This document shows, one piece after another, positions 55,185 through 64,000 of a stretch of DNA of 64,000 nucleotides. Source of the stretch: Myxococcales bacterium (GTDB lineage Bacteria; Myxococcota_A; Polyangia; Haliangiales; Haliangiaceae). The stretch covers positions 1 through 64,000 of the forward strand of contig JAEUJY010000155.1 of assembly GCA_016794525.1 (NCBI GenBank), read 5' to 3'. How positions within the stretch are numbered: position 1 is the stretch's first letter; each line of letters begins with the position of its first letter. Under the pieces are notes generated by a model, which had not been told where the DNA came from, searched no databases, and worked only from the letters and a program-made list of their open reading frames with translations. Both the position numbers and the translations under genes were made by a program.

Positions 55185-58100
55185 CTACGGCGCGGGCACC
55201 GAGTTGCGCATCAGCGCCCCGCGCTCGGCCCGCCGCAGCATCTCGATGTAGCCCGACGCGCCGGTGAACAGCGGCACCAGCAGCCGCCGGTGATCGGGCG
55301 CCTGGTTGGCGACGTCCTGGAAGAAGTCCGGGACCAGGCCGACGTGGGCTGGCCCGTCGACGTTGACGTCGTAGGTCCTCGTGCCCTGGGTCAGCGCGAC
55401 CAGCGGCCGGTTGTCGCCGAGGTGGATGGACTTGGTCGTCGCGGCGGGTGCGTCGGGATTTGGCTGGTCGCTGTCGTCGACCGCGAGCACCGTCGGTCCG
55501 GCGCCGTAGTGCGCGTAGCGGACGCCGTCACGTTGCGGGGCGCCGGGCGCCGCGCCGGGCGCTGGCAGGCAGCGGTTGTGGCCGAAGCGCGGGTGGGGCG
55601 CAGGCAGGAACCCGACCATGTCGGTTCCCATCGGCATGCCGCGACCGTGCATCGCCACGACCGCCTTGCGCCACGCGGCCAGGAAGCTCGCCGAGCTGTT
55701 GGCGCAGCGGCGCGCGCCGGCGTCGGTCAGGTCGTCGGCGAGTGACCACACCGGGCCGATCGTGCCGCCGAGCTGGTAGATCTCCTCGAGTTCGCTGTCC
55801 TTGAGCATGCCCTCGTTGGGATCGTCGTGGAGCGCGAGCAGGTCGGAGTGCGACGACGCCACCGGGTAGCCGCCGGGCGTCTGCTTTGCCAGCGCGATGA
55901 TGTCGGCGCGGGTCTTGAACGACGCGTGGTCGAAGTCGATCACGAAGCCCCTGCGCATCAGCGCGTCGATCATCTTGAAGCCGTGGTCCGCGGTGAGCCC
56001 CTGGGCGTTCACCTGCGCCGGCGTCGCCTCGTAGAGCGGCACCGCGGCCTGGAGCTTCTGGCGCAGGTCGACCAGATCGACGCGCCAGGTGTTCAGCGTG
56101 GCGGTGCGCAGCTTGCCGGTCGCCTGGGCGCCCTCGAGGGCAGCCAGCGCGAACGGGAACAGCGGCAGCTTCGCGCCTGGCAGGTCGAGCGTCAGCGCGC
56201 TCGAGATGCCGCTGGGGATCCACTTGCGCGACGGCTTGATGCCGTGGGCGCGGCCATCCTCGACGCGGTAGAAGCGCTGGTTGAGGTAGTAGTTGTTGAT
56301 GACGTACAGGTTGCTGTTGATCGCCGTGCCGGCGAACAGGTTGTCGGTGTTGTGCACCGGGTAGATGTGACGGACCCCGAGGCGCCATAGCCGCGTCGCG
56401 AGGTCGCGGTAGGGGTTGGCCTTGCGTGGGTCGAACATCTTGTCGATCGACCCGATCTCGACGCCGAGGACGATCGCCAGCTTGCCCGCGCCGATGATCT
56501 TGCGGGCCTCGGCCGATGAATAGGCGATCGCCATCCAGCTCGCGTTGGCCGCGGCCATCGCCTTGGCCGCCGCGACCTGCTTCGTCAGCGCGTCCTCGGC
56601 CGACTGCACGTTGCCCTGTGCCTCCGCGAAGATCTCGGCGTGGACCGCCATCATGACGATCATGCGCAGGCCGCCCTGGTGGGCGCGGCGGAGCCAGCTC
56701 ACGTGGGCCTGCTGGTGCAGGCGCGAGAAGTTGTTGGGCCACGCGTCGAGCGCCGGGTTGTCGCGGCCGCGGGGCGCGGCGTTGCGCTGCGCCCAGGTCG
56801 ACCGCGCGCCTTTGTAGCCGTCGGAGACATGGCCGACGCCAGCCATCCACTTGGCCTTGGCGTTGTCGAGGTCCACGACCAGCGCGGTCAGGATCGGGAG
56901 GGCGTGGCCGGGCTCGAGCAGCGGCGCGGTGAGCGCCGGCAGCGGAGCGTGCGCGCTGGCGATCCACCACGCCGGCTGGGCATTCAGGACGCCGTAGGCG
57001 GCGACCACGATCGGGTAGAGCTTGAGCGCGACTTCGGGCGCGGTCATCCCGTCGGCGCCGAGGAAGTCGAGCCCGATCCGGAGCAGCGCCTTGAACATGA
57101 CGGTGTCGTCGACCGGCATGTCGTCCATGACCTCGAGCAGCTTGCGCGACACCGGCAGGTCGATCTTGCGGTCGTCGACCTTGATCGCGTCGACCGTGCC
57201 GCCATGGCTCCGGCCGTCGCAGCTCGCGATCGCGGTCTCGATCGGGCCGGTGGGCGTGCCGCCGATCATCCGGCCGCCGAAACCGAGGTACGACATGACG
57301 TGGAGGTGAGAGTCGGCGTAGCCCCACATCTGCGGCTCGGCGTCGAACTCGGCGTCGCGGGCGTACGCGGCGACGCCGAAGTCGGTAGGGCCGATGTGGA
57401 AACGGTCGGCGAAGCGGACGTCGTCGACGTTGACGTGGCCCCACGCGTCGCGGCGCCGATCGACGATCAGGATGCGCGCGGTCTTGCCGCGCAGGTCGTC
57501 GACCTTCCACTCGACGCGATCGAACATCTCGCGGTCCTTGCCGGTGGCCCAGCGCGCGTCGCGCCACGCGCCGTCGCGCTGGATCTGCAGCGCCACGCCG
57601 AGCTGGACCGCGGTCACATCGACGGCAGCCGCGGGCGCGGTCGCGCCAGGGCCGTCGCCGCGCAGCGTCGCGTCGCGCCCGCCGCTCACGAGCAGGCTGA
57701 TCCGCGCCTTGTCGATCACGAACGGCATCGACGCCAAGATCCCGGTCGGTGCGTCGCCCTGGGGGAGCGGCATCGCGGTGGGATCGGGGTCACGCCGGTC
57801 GGCGGTGCCGATCCACCCGCGGCCCACCCGACCGATCGGGAACGCGGTGTCCCAGTAGTCGCCGCCCAGCGCGGTCAACGCGGCAGGGTCGAAGCCCGGC
57901 GGCGCGACCCGGGCCACCGCCATCACGTCGCCGAGCACGGGCTGCGCCGCGAAGGCGTCGCCGCTGAGTCGTTGCCACCCCTCGAGGCCGGGGTCGAATG
58001 ACCACGAGGTCGGCGGCGGCGTGGCGGTGCGGTCGAACCCGTCGACGATCAGCGCCGCGGCCTCGGTCTCATCGATGATGCGGATGCGCGCGACCTGGCC

Positions 58101-58613
58101 AGCGAGCAGCGACAGATCGAAGACGTGGCGGCCGATGTAGCCGGGGCCGCCGTCGGCGTACAGCAGGTTCGAGGTCGACGCGACGAGGCGGTATGTGCCG
58201 TCGGGCTGCGGGACCGGGCCGGCGTCGTCGCGGACCAGCAGCTCGACGCGGGTGCCGTCGTGGTGGGCTTCACGCAACTGGAACGTCAGGTACGGCTGGT
58301 CGATCAGGATCGGATCGGAGGTGACGGTGCCGCTGCCGCGGTTGTTCACCGACGACAGCTCGGCGCGGTTGCGCGGGTTGAGGTCGGGCACGACCTTCAC
58401 GAACGCGGTACCCTCGTAGGTCCAGCAGCCCGCCGGGAAGGTGAGGTTCTGGCAGTACGTCGGCGGCGGCGTGAGCGGCGGCCGAGGCCCGGGCAGCGGG
58501 CGGGGGATGGGCCGCGGCCTGGGTCGGGGCTGCGCGTGGGCGGCCGTGGCGGTGAGCGCGGCCAGCGTCACGGGGCCGACCAGGCGGCCATAAAATGAGC
58601 GACGTCGGGACAT
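55185..58613 (-). CDS. large exported M19-like metallohydrolase
   Basis: 1142 residues from the ATG at 58613, with a strong AGGAGG site 5 nt upstream. Signal peptide (about 1-28) and a Pro/Arg-rich linker lead to a beta-sandwich N-region. From about residue 430 comes an amidohydrolase-like TIM-barrel resembling membrane dipeptidases: YADSHLHVMSYLGF (first metal His pair), HVSDGY, YPVHNTDNLF, VIDFDHAS, VASSHSDLL and MPMGTDMVGF. The motif set is closer to M19 than to other amidohydrolases, but the length and insertions are unusual. The substrate may be a peptide or cell-wall fragment. It lies 31 bp after the zinc-PLC-like gene and is likely co-transcribed with it. Confidence 0.75.
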   Translation of the reverse strand: MSRRRSFYGRLVGPVTLAALTATAAHAQPRPRPRPIPRPLPGPRPPLTPPPTYCQNLTFPAGCWTYEGTAFVKVVPDLNPRNRAELSSVNNRGSGTVTSDPILIDQPYLTFQLREAHHDGTRVELLVRDDAGPVPQPDGTYRLVASTSNLLYADGGPGYIGRHVFDLSLLAGQVARIRIIDETEAAALIVDGFDRTATPPPTSWSFDPGLEGWQRLSGDAFAAQPVLGDVMAVARVAPPGFDPAALTALGGDYWDTAFPIGRVGRGWIGTADRRDPDPTAMPLPQGDAPTGILASMPFVIDKARISLLVSGGRDATLRGDGPGATAPAAAVDVTAVQLGVALQIQRDGAWRDARWATGKDREMFDRVEWKVDDLRGKTARILIVDRRRDAWGHVNVDDVRFADRFHIGPTDFGVAAYARDAEFDAEPQMWGYADSHLHVMSYLGFGGRMIGGTPTGPIETAIASCDGRSHGGTVDAIKVDDRKIDLPVSRKLLEVMDDMPVDDTVMFKALLRIGLDFLGADGMTAPEVALKLYPIVVAAYGVLNAQPAWWIASAHAPLPALTAPLLEPGHALPILTALVVDLDNAKAKWMAGVGHVSDGYKGARSTWAQRNAAPRGRDNPALDAWPNNFSRLHQQAHVSWLRRAHQGGLRMIVMMAVHAEIFAEAQGNVQSAEDALTKQVAAAKAMAAANASWMAIAYSSAEARKIIGAGKLAIVLGVEIGSIDKMFDPRKANPYRDLATRLWRLGVRHIYPVHNTDNLFAGTAINSNLYVINNYYLNQRFYRVEDGRAHGIKPSRKWIPSGISSALTLDLPGAKLPLFPFALAALEGAQATGKLRTATLNTWRVDLVDLRQKLQAAVPLYEATPAQVNAQGLTADHGFKMIDALMRRGFVIDFDHASFKTRADIIALAKQTPGGYPVASSHSDLLALHDDPNEGMLKDSELEEIYQLGGTIGPVWSLADDLTDAGARRCANSSASFLAAWRKAVVAMHGRGMPMGTDMVGFLPAPHPRFGHNRCLPAPGAAPGAPQRDGVRYAHYGAGPTVLAVDDSDQPNPDAPAATTKSIHLGDNRPLVALTQGTRTYDVNVDGPAHVGLVPDFFQDVANQAPDHRRLLVPLFTGASGYIEMLRRAERGALMRNSVPAP

Positions 58614-58644
58614 GTTTCCTCCTGGGCGTGAAGACCGCGGGCGG

Positions 58645-61600
58645 TCAGGGGCGGATCGTCACGGTGGCGGTGACCGTGCGGCCGGTGCCGTCGAGCACGG
58701 CGCCGCGCAGGGTCACCGTGGTCGACGCCGTGATCGTGGTGGGGGCGCGGTAGGTGGCGCGCGCGGCGGCGAGTTGCTCGAACGGCGCCCAGGCGCGCGG
58801 GGCGGCGTCGAGCAAGCGCATGAGGTCGACCGCGGGCCGCGGCGCCGGAGGCGCCGGTCCTGTCGGCGCGATCGCCGGCGCGGCGGGGCGCGGCGGACCC
58901 GTGGGGGCGGCGGGTGAGGGCAGCGGCCGCGGTCGCGGTGATCTCGGCGGCGCGATGCGCGGCCCGGCCGCGGGCGCGAACACCGCGGCGTTGGCGCGGA
59001 GGTGATCGCGAACCGCGTCGAGCGCGGCCGCGGTCGGCGCCATCTCGCCCGGGCTGCCGGCCGGCACCTCCCACGCCACCGGCACCGGCGGGTCGGCGAC
59101 GATGCGGACCTCGGCGCCGGGCGCGACGGTCACCGGCGCCACGGCGATCGGCGGGCGGGCGGGGCGCACCTGCAGCGTGAGCTCGGCGTGGCGGCCATCG
59201 GCGGTGTCGACCCGGATCGTCACCGGCGTCGTCGTCACGACCGCCGCCGGCGCGACGTAGGTGCGCGCCAGCGCTTCGATCGCCAGCTCGGTCTCGGCCT
59301 GCGCATCGCGCGCCTCGGCCACGGCGCGTTCGCGCGTGCGCAGCGCGGCGGTGCTCGGCGCCCGGCACGGCGCACCCGGGCGGCAGCGCAGCCGCGCCGC
59401 CTGATCGCGCGCGAAGCTGCGGCCGAGCTTGGCCAGCTTGGCCCCCTGGGCCAGCCGACGCTGCTCCAGGGCCAGCGCCTCGCGCGGCGCGCCGAGCTGA
59501 CCGGGGCCGCGCAGCGACCACCGCGCCGGGACGGTGGGGGCGACCTCGAGCAGCACCCGCCCGCCGGCGTCGATCGTGCCGCTCAGCGCGACCAGGTCGG
59601 GCACGCCGCGCGTCGCCACCGGCGCTGCGACCCGCACCGCGAGCGGCGCGCGGACGTGGATCGTCGTGGTGAGCCCGCCGCTGGCGTCGACGGGATCGGC
59701 GGCGGTGATGACCACGTCGGTGTCGTCCGCGAACACCGGCGTGCCGTAGCTGACGGTGCAGCTGCCGTCCGGTTGCGGCGCGCAACGCGCGAGGATCGCG
59801 CCATGCGTCACGTGCAGCCGGACCAGGCGGTTGTAGCGCAGCGCGACGCTGGCGCCGCCCTCGACCGTGAGGTAGCGCGCGTCGACGGTGAGCGGCTGAC
59901 GCGCCGGCACGATCGCCGGCGCGGTCACGGGCGCGGTCGGCGCACCGCACTCGTCGGTCGGCTCGCCCGGGTGGTTGGGGCCCCGGCCCGGCGCCGCGAT
60001 CGGCCGGAACAGCCGCACGAAGAGCCGGCACTGTTCGGCGGCCAGCGGCATGTCGTGGGCCCATTGGGTCGACCCGTCGATGGTCTTGCCCCAGCCGAGC
60101 ATCACGTTGGGTGGGATCGCGGCACCCACGTCGACGATGGGCGCGGCGCCCCCGGCGGCGGCGGCGAGCGCGGCGTAGAGCGCCTGCAGCCCGGCGGGGC
60201 TCAGCAGCACCAGCTTGGCCAGCACCACCGTGTCGTACGCCGGCGCGAAGTCCTTGGTCGCGAAGCGCTCGATGCCGCCGAACGGGTAGCGCGCGAAGTC
60301 GTCGTCGGCGCTCGCCGGCAAGCCGAGGTCGCGGTTGATGGCGGCCTGGGTGCCGGCGCCGAACAGCGGATCGATCGCGGCGTGGGGGCTGGCGAACTTG
60401 GTCGCGAGCTCGTCGGGCGTCACCCCGAACAGCAGCTTCAGGTGGCGGGCGTGGGCGTCGGCGCGCACCTCCTCGAGGTGCTCGAACGGGCGGGCGGCGA
60501 TGGCCAGCCCCTCCTGCAGCTTGCGCAGCACGTCGCCATCGATGCCGACCAGCATGCCGGCGGCGATCGGCGCGAAGTCCTGCCACTCCTTCAACCCGGC
60601 GGCGAGATCGGTGCCGCGCGGGTTCATGAACACCGCGCGCGCGAAGCGGTGGTTGGTCTCGACCCACTTGAGCAGACCCTCGTCGATGTTGTGGACCCAG
60701 CGGCGGGCTAGCATCGCCAGCGGCCCGACGGTGGCGGTGAAGGCCTGCCACGGCGCCAGCGCCGGCCCGGCCAGCGGCTCGATGGTCCCGAGGTAAGCGG
60801 CGACGGCGACGCACGCGGCGGGGTTGGCGCGCGCGACGGGCAGCGGCGCCGGGCAGGCGTCGATGGCGATGCCGGGGACCGGGCAGCCGGTGTTCTTGGT
60901 CAGATCGCAGGCCCAGTCGAGCGTGCGGTGCGCCTGGGCGATCTCGTCACCGAGGCCGCCGAGCGGCGCCCGCAACCGGGCCTCGGTCGCGTCGTACTCG
61001 CGCAAGAGCTGGCGGACGCTCGCCGATAGCTCCAAGAAGTCGCGCGGCAGCGACATCGCCTTGTTCTGCTCGCGCGGGTCGCTGGTCGGTAGGTCGGCGA
61101 GCTGGGTCGCGATGACCCGCACCAAGGTCGGCGGCAGATCGAACTTGCCGAAGTACGCGTACGCGTCGAGCCCGTCGATCGGCATCAGGTCCGGTGTGCG
61201 TTGCCCGAGGTAGCCCTCGAGCACGTAGTGCTTGAGCCCGTTGGGGCCGAGCGCGAAGATGCCGCCGGTGCGGGCGTTGACGTAGGTGTGAGCGAAATAG
61301 TCACCGGCGGCGTGCGTGAGGTAGCCGGCCGCGAACGCGCGCACCTCGGGCGACGGCTCGGTGGTGAAGGCCAGCGTCCACAGCCGCGCCAGCCACGGCT
61401 CGGTCCCGGCGCCGTACGCGTTCAGGTCGGGGTCGCCCGGCGCGCCCTCGCCGGGTGGATGAACGCGCATCTGCCCGGTGATCATGTCGGGGTAGGCGTC
61501 GGGGCCGAGCACGCCGGCGAAGTACGCCAGCGGCTGCTGGCGGATCGCATCGCGCAGCCGCGGGTCGACCTCGAACTCGCCCAGCGGCGTGCGCACGCCG

Positions 61601-61764
61601 GTGGCCGGGTCGAGCAGCTCGATCGACACCCGGCCGTCGGCGGCGTCGGCCCAGGCCTCCTGGGCCAGGTAGACGTGCGTGGTCGGCTTCCAGGCCTGCG
61701 CCGACGACGGTGCGAGCGCGGCGAGCGCCGCCAGCCAAGCCAGCCTTCGAAGTCGACGTGCCAT
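58645..61764 (-). CDS. large exported zinc-dependent phospholipase C-like protein
   Basis: 1039 residues from the ATG at 61764, with strong AGGAGGG site. Signal ends SSAQA, so the mature protein begins with Trp (W25), as zinc PLCs do, where the N-terminal Trp binds the metal. Further ligand candidates follow: His30, GPDAYPD, GYLTHAAGDYFAHTYVN and His/Glu segments in the next 100 residues. The remaining 700 residues are helical, then repetitive beta domains with Pro-rich linkers (APTGPPRPAAPAIAPTGP), probably for surface binding. It may attack phospholipids of prey or host; that is inference. Partner gene (M19-like) follows, and LuxR-type regulators lie upstream. Confidence 0.78.
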   Translation of the reverse strand: MARRLRRLAWLAALAALAPSSAQAWKPTTHVYLAQEAWADAADGRVSIELLDPATGVRTPLGEFEVDPRLRDAIRQQPLAYFAGVLGPDAYPDMITGQMRVHPPGEGAPGDPDLNAYGAGTEPWLARLWTLAFTTEPSPEVRAFAAGYLTHAAGDYFAHTYVNARTGGIFALGPNGLKHYVLEGYLGQRTPDLMPIDGLDAYAYFGKFDLPPTLVRVIATQLADLPTSDPREQNKAMSLPRDFLELSASVRQLLREYDATEARLRAPLGGLGDEIAQAHRTLDWACDLTKNTGCPVPGIAIDACPAPLPVARANPAACVAVAAYLGTIEPLAGPALAPWQAFTATVGPLAMLARRWVHNIDEGLLKWVETNHRFARAVFMNPRGTDLAAGLKEWQDFAPIAAGMLVGIDGDVLRKLQEGLAIAARPFEHLEEVRADAHARHLKLLFGVTPDELATKFASPHAAIDPLFGAGTQAAINRDLGLPASADDDFARYPFGGIERFATKDFAPAYDTVVLAKLVLLSPAGLQALYAALAAAAGGAAPIVDVGAAIPPNVMLGWGKTIDGSTQWAHDMPLAAEQCRLFVRLFRPIAAPGRGPNHPGEPTDECGAPTAPVTAPAIVPARQPLTVDARYLTVEGGASVALRYNRLVRLHVTHGAILARCAPQPDGSCTVSYGTPVFADDTDVVITAADPVDASGGLTTTIHVRAPLAVRVAAPVATRGVPDLVALSGTIDAGGRVLLEVAPTVPARWSLRGPGQLGAPREALALEQRRLAQGAKLAKLGRSFARDQAARLRCRPGAPCRAPSTAALRTRERAVAEARDAQAETELAIEALARTYVAPAAVVTTTPVTIRVDTADGRHAELTLQVRPARPPIAVAPVTVAPGAEVRIVADPPVPVAWEVPAGSPGEMAPTAAALDAVRDHLRANAAVFAPAAGPRIAPPRSPRPRPLPSPAAPTGPPRPAAPAIAPTGPAPPAPRPAVDLMRLLDAAPRAWAPFEQLAAARATYRAPTTITASTTVTLRGAVLDGTGRTVTATVTIRP

Positions 61765-61815
61765 GGACCCTCCTGGCCGCGGGGCGAGCGCCGGCTCGCC
61801 GTGCGGACCTCCTCA

Positions 61816-61836
61816 CCGTGCCGAACGTCGGCACGG
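61816..61836. terminator. 9-bp inverted repeat between LuxR-type and PLC-like genes
   Basis: CCGTGCCGA-ACG-TCGGCACGG is a perfect 9-bp stem with a 3-nt loop, 11 bp downstream of the LuxR-type stop codon (minus strand) and 51 bp before the PLC-like start. It could be a terminator or attenuator (no T-tract follows) or a dyad operator for the HTH regulators. Confidence 0.45.
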
Positions 61837-61847
61837 GCGGTCCATGG

Positions 61848-62885
61848 TCATTTTTCTTTCGGCGACTCGCTCGAGGTGCCGAGGCGGCGCAGCAGCTCGC
61901 GCCGCGAGGTCACGCCGAGCTTGCGCATCGCGCGGCGCAGCCGCGTCGCCACCGTCCCCAGCGGCACGCCGAGCTCGTAGGCGATGAACTTGTAGGAGTG
62001 CCCGTACGCCGCCAGCCACGCCACGTCGCGCTCGTCGGGCGGCAACGCGAGCAAGTCGTCGGTGCCCAGCGGGTTGCGCCGCGCCAGCACCAGCCGCTTA
62101 CCGTCACGCTCGACGGTCTCGAGGATCGTCCACCGCCCCTGCACCAGCGCGGTCCACTCGGCGACCGCCGTGTCAGGGGCGGCGCGTCGCGCGTCGCCGC
62201 GCGCGCGGGTCGCCGCCAGCACCGCTGCCCCGAGACTGGCCCGCGCCCGGTCGGTGCGCGCCGCGCCCTCGGCGTGCAGGACGCGCCCGCCCGGCGACAG
62301 CACCGCCTCGGTCTCGGCGTCGTCAGCGTGCGGCGCGGCGTGGGCGAGCTGGCGCAGGCGCAGCGCCGCGCCGAGGTGCGCACCGGCCAGCGCGAGCGCG
62401 CGGCGACCGGCGTGCGGGAAGGGATCGTCCGGCGCCGGCCGCCGCCGGCCGTGCGGGAAGCAGATCAGCAACGCACCCGCGCGGGGGGCGCCGCTGACCA
62501 GCCCCCACATCCCCGGCAGCTCGCGCGCGGCGACCGCGGCGGCCTGGCCCAGCGCGCCGCTGGCCGAGCTCGCGATGCGGCCGAGGCGATGGCCGGCGCT
62601 GCCGACCAACTCGGCAGGGGCGAACACCTGGCGGGCCAGCGCCGGTGGGAACGCTGCGACGACCCGGTGGAACTGCTCCACGTCGGCCGGGGCGGTGTTG
62701 GCTGACGCGTCGATGGCGCGCACCGTGGTCGTCGGGTGCGCGGTGGCGGTGCATGCGATCACGCCTCCGCCGACGTCGTATGGCGCCGCGGTGGCGAGGA
62801 TCGCGTCGAGCCACGCCCGCTCGTCCGTCGTCCACCGGTACGCCGACTCGACCAGCGCTATCGGATCAGCCGCGGTCGGCGCCAT
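61848..62885 (-). CDS. LuxR/sigma-4-type HTH regulator with N-terminal sensor-like region
   Basis: 345 residues from the ATG at 62885. The last 65 residues are a helix-turn-helix of the LuxR/sigma-region-4 type (LPPDERDVAWLAAYGHSYKFIAYELGVPLGTVATRLRRAMRKLG). The N-terminal 270 residues are alpha/beta, contain GAF-like patches and no recognised ligand motif. The start lies inside the upstream 96-residue LuxR gene (20-bp overlap). It probably controls the PLC-like and M19-like genes downstream in the same direction; that is inference from position. Confidence 0.8.
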   Translation of the reverse strand: MAPTAADPIALVESAYRWTTDERAWLDAILATAAPYDVGGGVIACTATAHPTTTVRAIDASANTAPADVEQFHRVVAAFPPALARQVFAPAELVGSAGHRLGRIASSASGALGQAAAVAARELPGMWGLVSGAPRAGALLICFPHGRRRPAPDDPFPHAGRRALALAGAHLGAALRLRQLAHAAPHADDAETEAVLSPGGRVLHAEGAARTDRARASLGAAVLAATRARGDARRAAPDTAVAEWTALVQGRWTILETVERDGKRLVLARRNPLGTDDLLALPPDERDVAWLAAYGHSYKFIAYELGVPLGTVATRLRRAMRKLGVTSRRELLRRLGTSSESPKEK

Positions 62886-63156
62886 GACGTCGGATGAGAT
62901 CGTAGCGTGAGCTCGCGCCCAGCTTGCGCAACAGCGCGGCGACCTGGTTGGCGACGGTCCGGACCGAGGTCTGGCGGGCGGCTGCGATCGCGGCGTTGCT
63001 GTCCCCGCGAACGATCGCGGCCAGCACCGCGTCCTCGGCAGGCGTGAGCGCTGGGCGCGGCGCTGGATCGGCGGCGGCCCACTCGAACACCGCGAAGTCC
63101 TCATCGACGTACGTGACCGCCAGCGCCGGGGGCGTGGCGCGATGCCGCGTGGTCAT
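62866..63156 (-). CDS. single-domain LuxR-type HTH protein
   Basis: 96 residues from the ATG at 63156. After a short N-terminus it is essentially one GerE/LuxR DNA-binding domain (LTPAEDAVLAAIVRGDSNAAIAA ... VRTVANQVAALLRKLGASSRYDLIRRH). Most LuxR regulators have a separate sensor domain, absent here. It overlaps the next regulator gene by 20 bp, so the two are translationally coupled and may work together. No signal peptide. Confidence 0.8.
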   Translation of the reverse strand: MTTRHRATPPALAVTYVDEDFAVFEWAAADPAPRPALTPAEDAVLAAIVRGDSNAAIAAARQTSVRTVANQVAALLRKLGASSRYDLIRRHGADRG

Positions 63157-63226
63157 CGATGCGAGTCTAGCGCATCGATCCCGGCGGCGCGCAAGTCGCG
63201 CCGCCGCGGCGGGGTGGCGCGCCTCG

Positions 63227-64000
63227 TCAGGGCAGCGGGGCCCCGGTCGCCGCGGCGACCACGCGGAGCCCGCGCGCGTGCGCCACGACGATCGTGTCGC
63301 CGGTGACGACCGCCCAGCGCACGATGTCCGGCAGGGGGGCCGACCAGCGCGGCGCGCCGCGGGCCGGCAAGCGGAGCAACCTGCGCGCCGCGGTGGTGGT
63401 CGCGACGCGCTCGACCAGGAGGAGATCGCCGTCGAGGTCGAGCGCGATGGGGGGCGTCGCGAGCAGGCCGTCGGCGAGGTAGGTGGGCTCGGGGCTGACG
63501 TCAGCGCCGGCCTCGACCGCCACCTCCTGGTCGCTGCGGCGCAGCGCCCGGCGACCCGCGCCGCGGTCGACCAGCTCGACGTGCCGATCACCCAGCGCGG
63601 CGGCCGCGACCCCGCGCGCCGGGTGCCGGGTCGGATCGGCGATGCCATCGCTGGGGGTGGTCGCGAACGTCGCGGGATCGATGCGCACCCAGCCACCGCC
63701 GGGGGTCGGGCGCAGCAGGCCGCCGGTCCGATCGACCCACGGCCCGTCCGCCGGCGCCATCGTCGCGGCGCGCGCGACCGAGCTAGCATCGAGGCGGGGC
63801 GCGAGGTCGCCGTCGACCAGTTCGGTCGCGCCGGTCGCGTCGGTGCACCACGCCATCGCGGCGATCGCGGTGGCGCACCGCACCGGCCCGGCGAGCGTGC
63901 GCCGGGCGAGCTCGGCGCCGGTGCTCGGCGCGAACCGCCGCACGCGGTACGCGGTCGTGACGGCCACGCCACCGTCGCCGTCGGACTCGGCGCGATCGAC
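63227..64000 (-). CDS. propeller-like protein, 5' end outside window
   Basis: The frame is open to the right edge, so the start is beyond the window (a GTG at 63967 is the first internal candidate). The visible 257 residues show repeating short strands of the beta-propeller or quinoprotein kind (GGLLRPTPGGGWVRIDPATF; YLADGLLATPPIALDLDGDLLLVE; RWAVVTGDTIVVAHARGLRVV). There is no identifiable active site. Its stop lies 70 bp upstream of the small LuxR gene in the same direction. It probably serves as an interaction scaffold. The family is not assigned. Confidence 0.65.
   Translation of the reverse strand, partial: VDRAESDGDGGVAVTTAYRVRRFAPSTGAELARRTLAGPVRCATAIAAMAWCTDATGATELVDGDLAPRLDASSVARAATMAPADGPWVDRTGGLLRPTPGGGWVRIDPATFATTPSDGIADPTRHPARGVAAAALGDRHVELVDRGAGRRALRRSDQEVAVEAGADVSPEPTYLADGLLATPPIALDLDGDLLLVERVATTTAARRLLRLPARGAPRWSAPLPDIVRWAVVTGDTIVVAHARGLRVVAAATGAPLP

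Overview
The window is about 64 kb of very GC-rich DNA, densely packed with about 57 genes. It most likely comes from a Myxococcota chromosome (Polyangia/Kofleriaceae-like). The reasons are a textbook MYXO-CTERM anchor (54384-55073), four eukaryotic-type Ser/Thr kinases plus one pseudokinase, many secreted lipoproteins with Ala/Asp/Pro-rich linkers, a frizzy pattern of ATGA/GTGA-overlapping genes, and a cbb3 oxidase locus. No rRNA, tRNA, CRISPR array, transposase or integrase was seen. Taxonomy is inference from gene content; no database was searched.

Layout. 1-3113: a truncated Ser/Thr kinase, then a MoxR AAA+ ATPase / VWA protein pair. 3381-10548 (minus): secreted proteins, including a zinc-PLC-like protein fused through a MYXO-CTERM-like segment to a beta-barrel, a lipoprotein methyltransferase, and a four-gene c-type cytochrome cluster. 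10855-13589 (minus): a diheme-rhodanese lipoprotein, a fatty-acid-hydroxylase-type membrane protein and a TetR regulator. 13676-20689 (plus): a hybrid histidine kinase split by an amber codon, a double-DsbA protein overlapping a glutathione reductase gene, and a J-like/TPR protein. 20840-25343: porin, lipoprotein, pseudokinase and a CotH-type kinase.

25447-41352 is the most coherent block. It holds hemN with an unlisted 46-residue membrane ORF, and a divergent NtrC-type regulator overlapping a globin-coupled sensor histidine kinase. Converging on that kinase gene is a complete cbb3 oxidase operon (fused ccoNO, ccoQ, one-heme ccoP, ccoG, ccoH, a TauE/SafE protein, ccoI, ccoS), preceded by a hemerythrin gene and a large Ser/Thr kinase. 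A near-consensus sigma-54 promoter lies in front of ccoNO. A second one lies in front of the cytochrome cluster at 10548. Together these suggest that oxygen sensed by the globin kinase drives sigma-54 transcription of respiratory genes. This is inference, but it is testable.

41546-49030 (minus): a response regulator with a degenerate GGDEF domain, a Ser/Thr kinase and four secreted/lipoprotein genes, probably one signalling/envelope operon. 49120-55073: an M16 peptidase, two tandem paralogous lipoproteins, an AI-2E-type transporter, a PIN-PhoH ATPase and a MYXO-CTERM protein. 55185-64000 (minus): two very large secreted hydrolases (M19-like and zinc-PLC-like) with strong Shine-Dalgarno sites, two overlapping LuxR-type regulators, and the start-less end of a propeller-like protein.

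Many genes outside the operons have a TANNNT-like hexamer only 6-10 nt before the start codon, suggesting widespread leaderless transcription.
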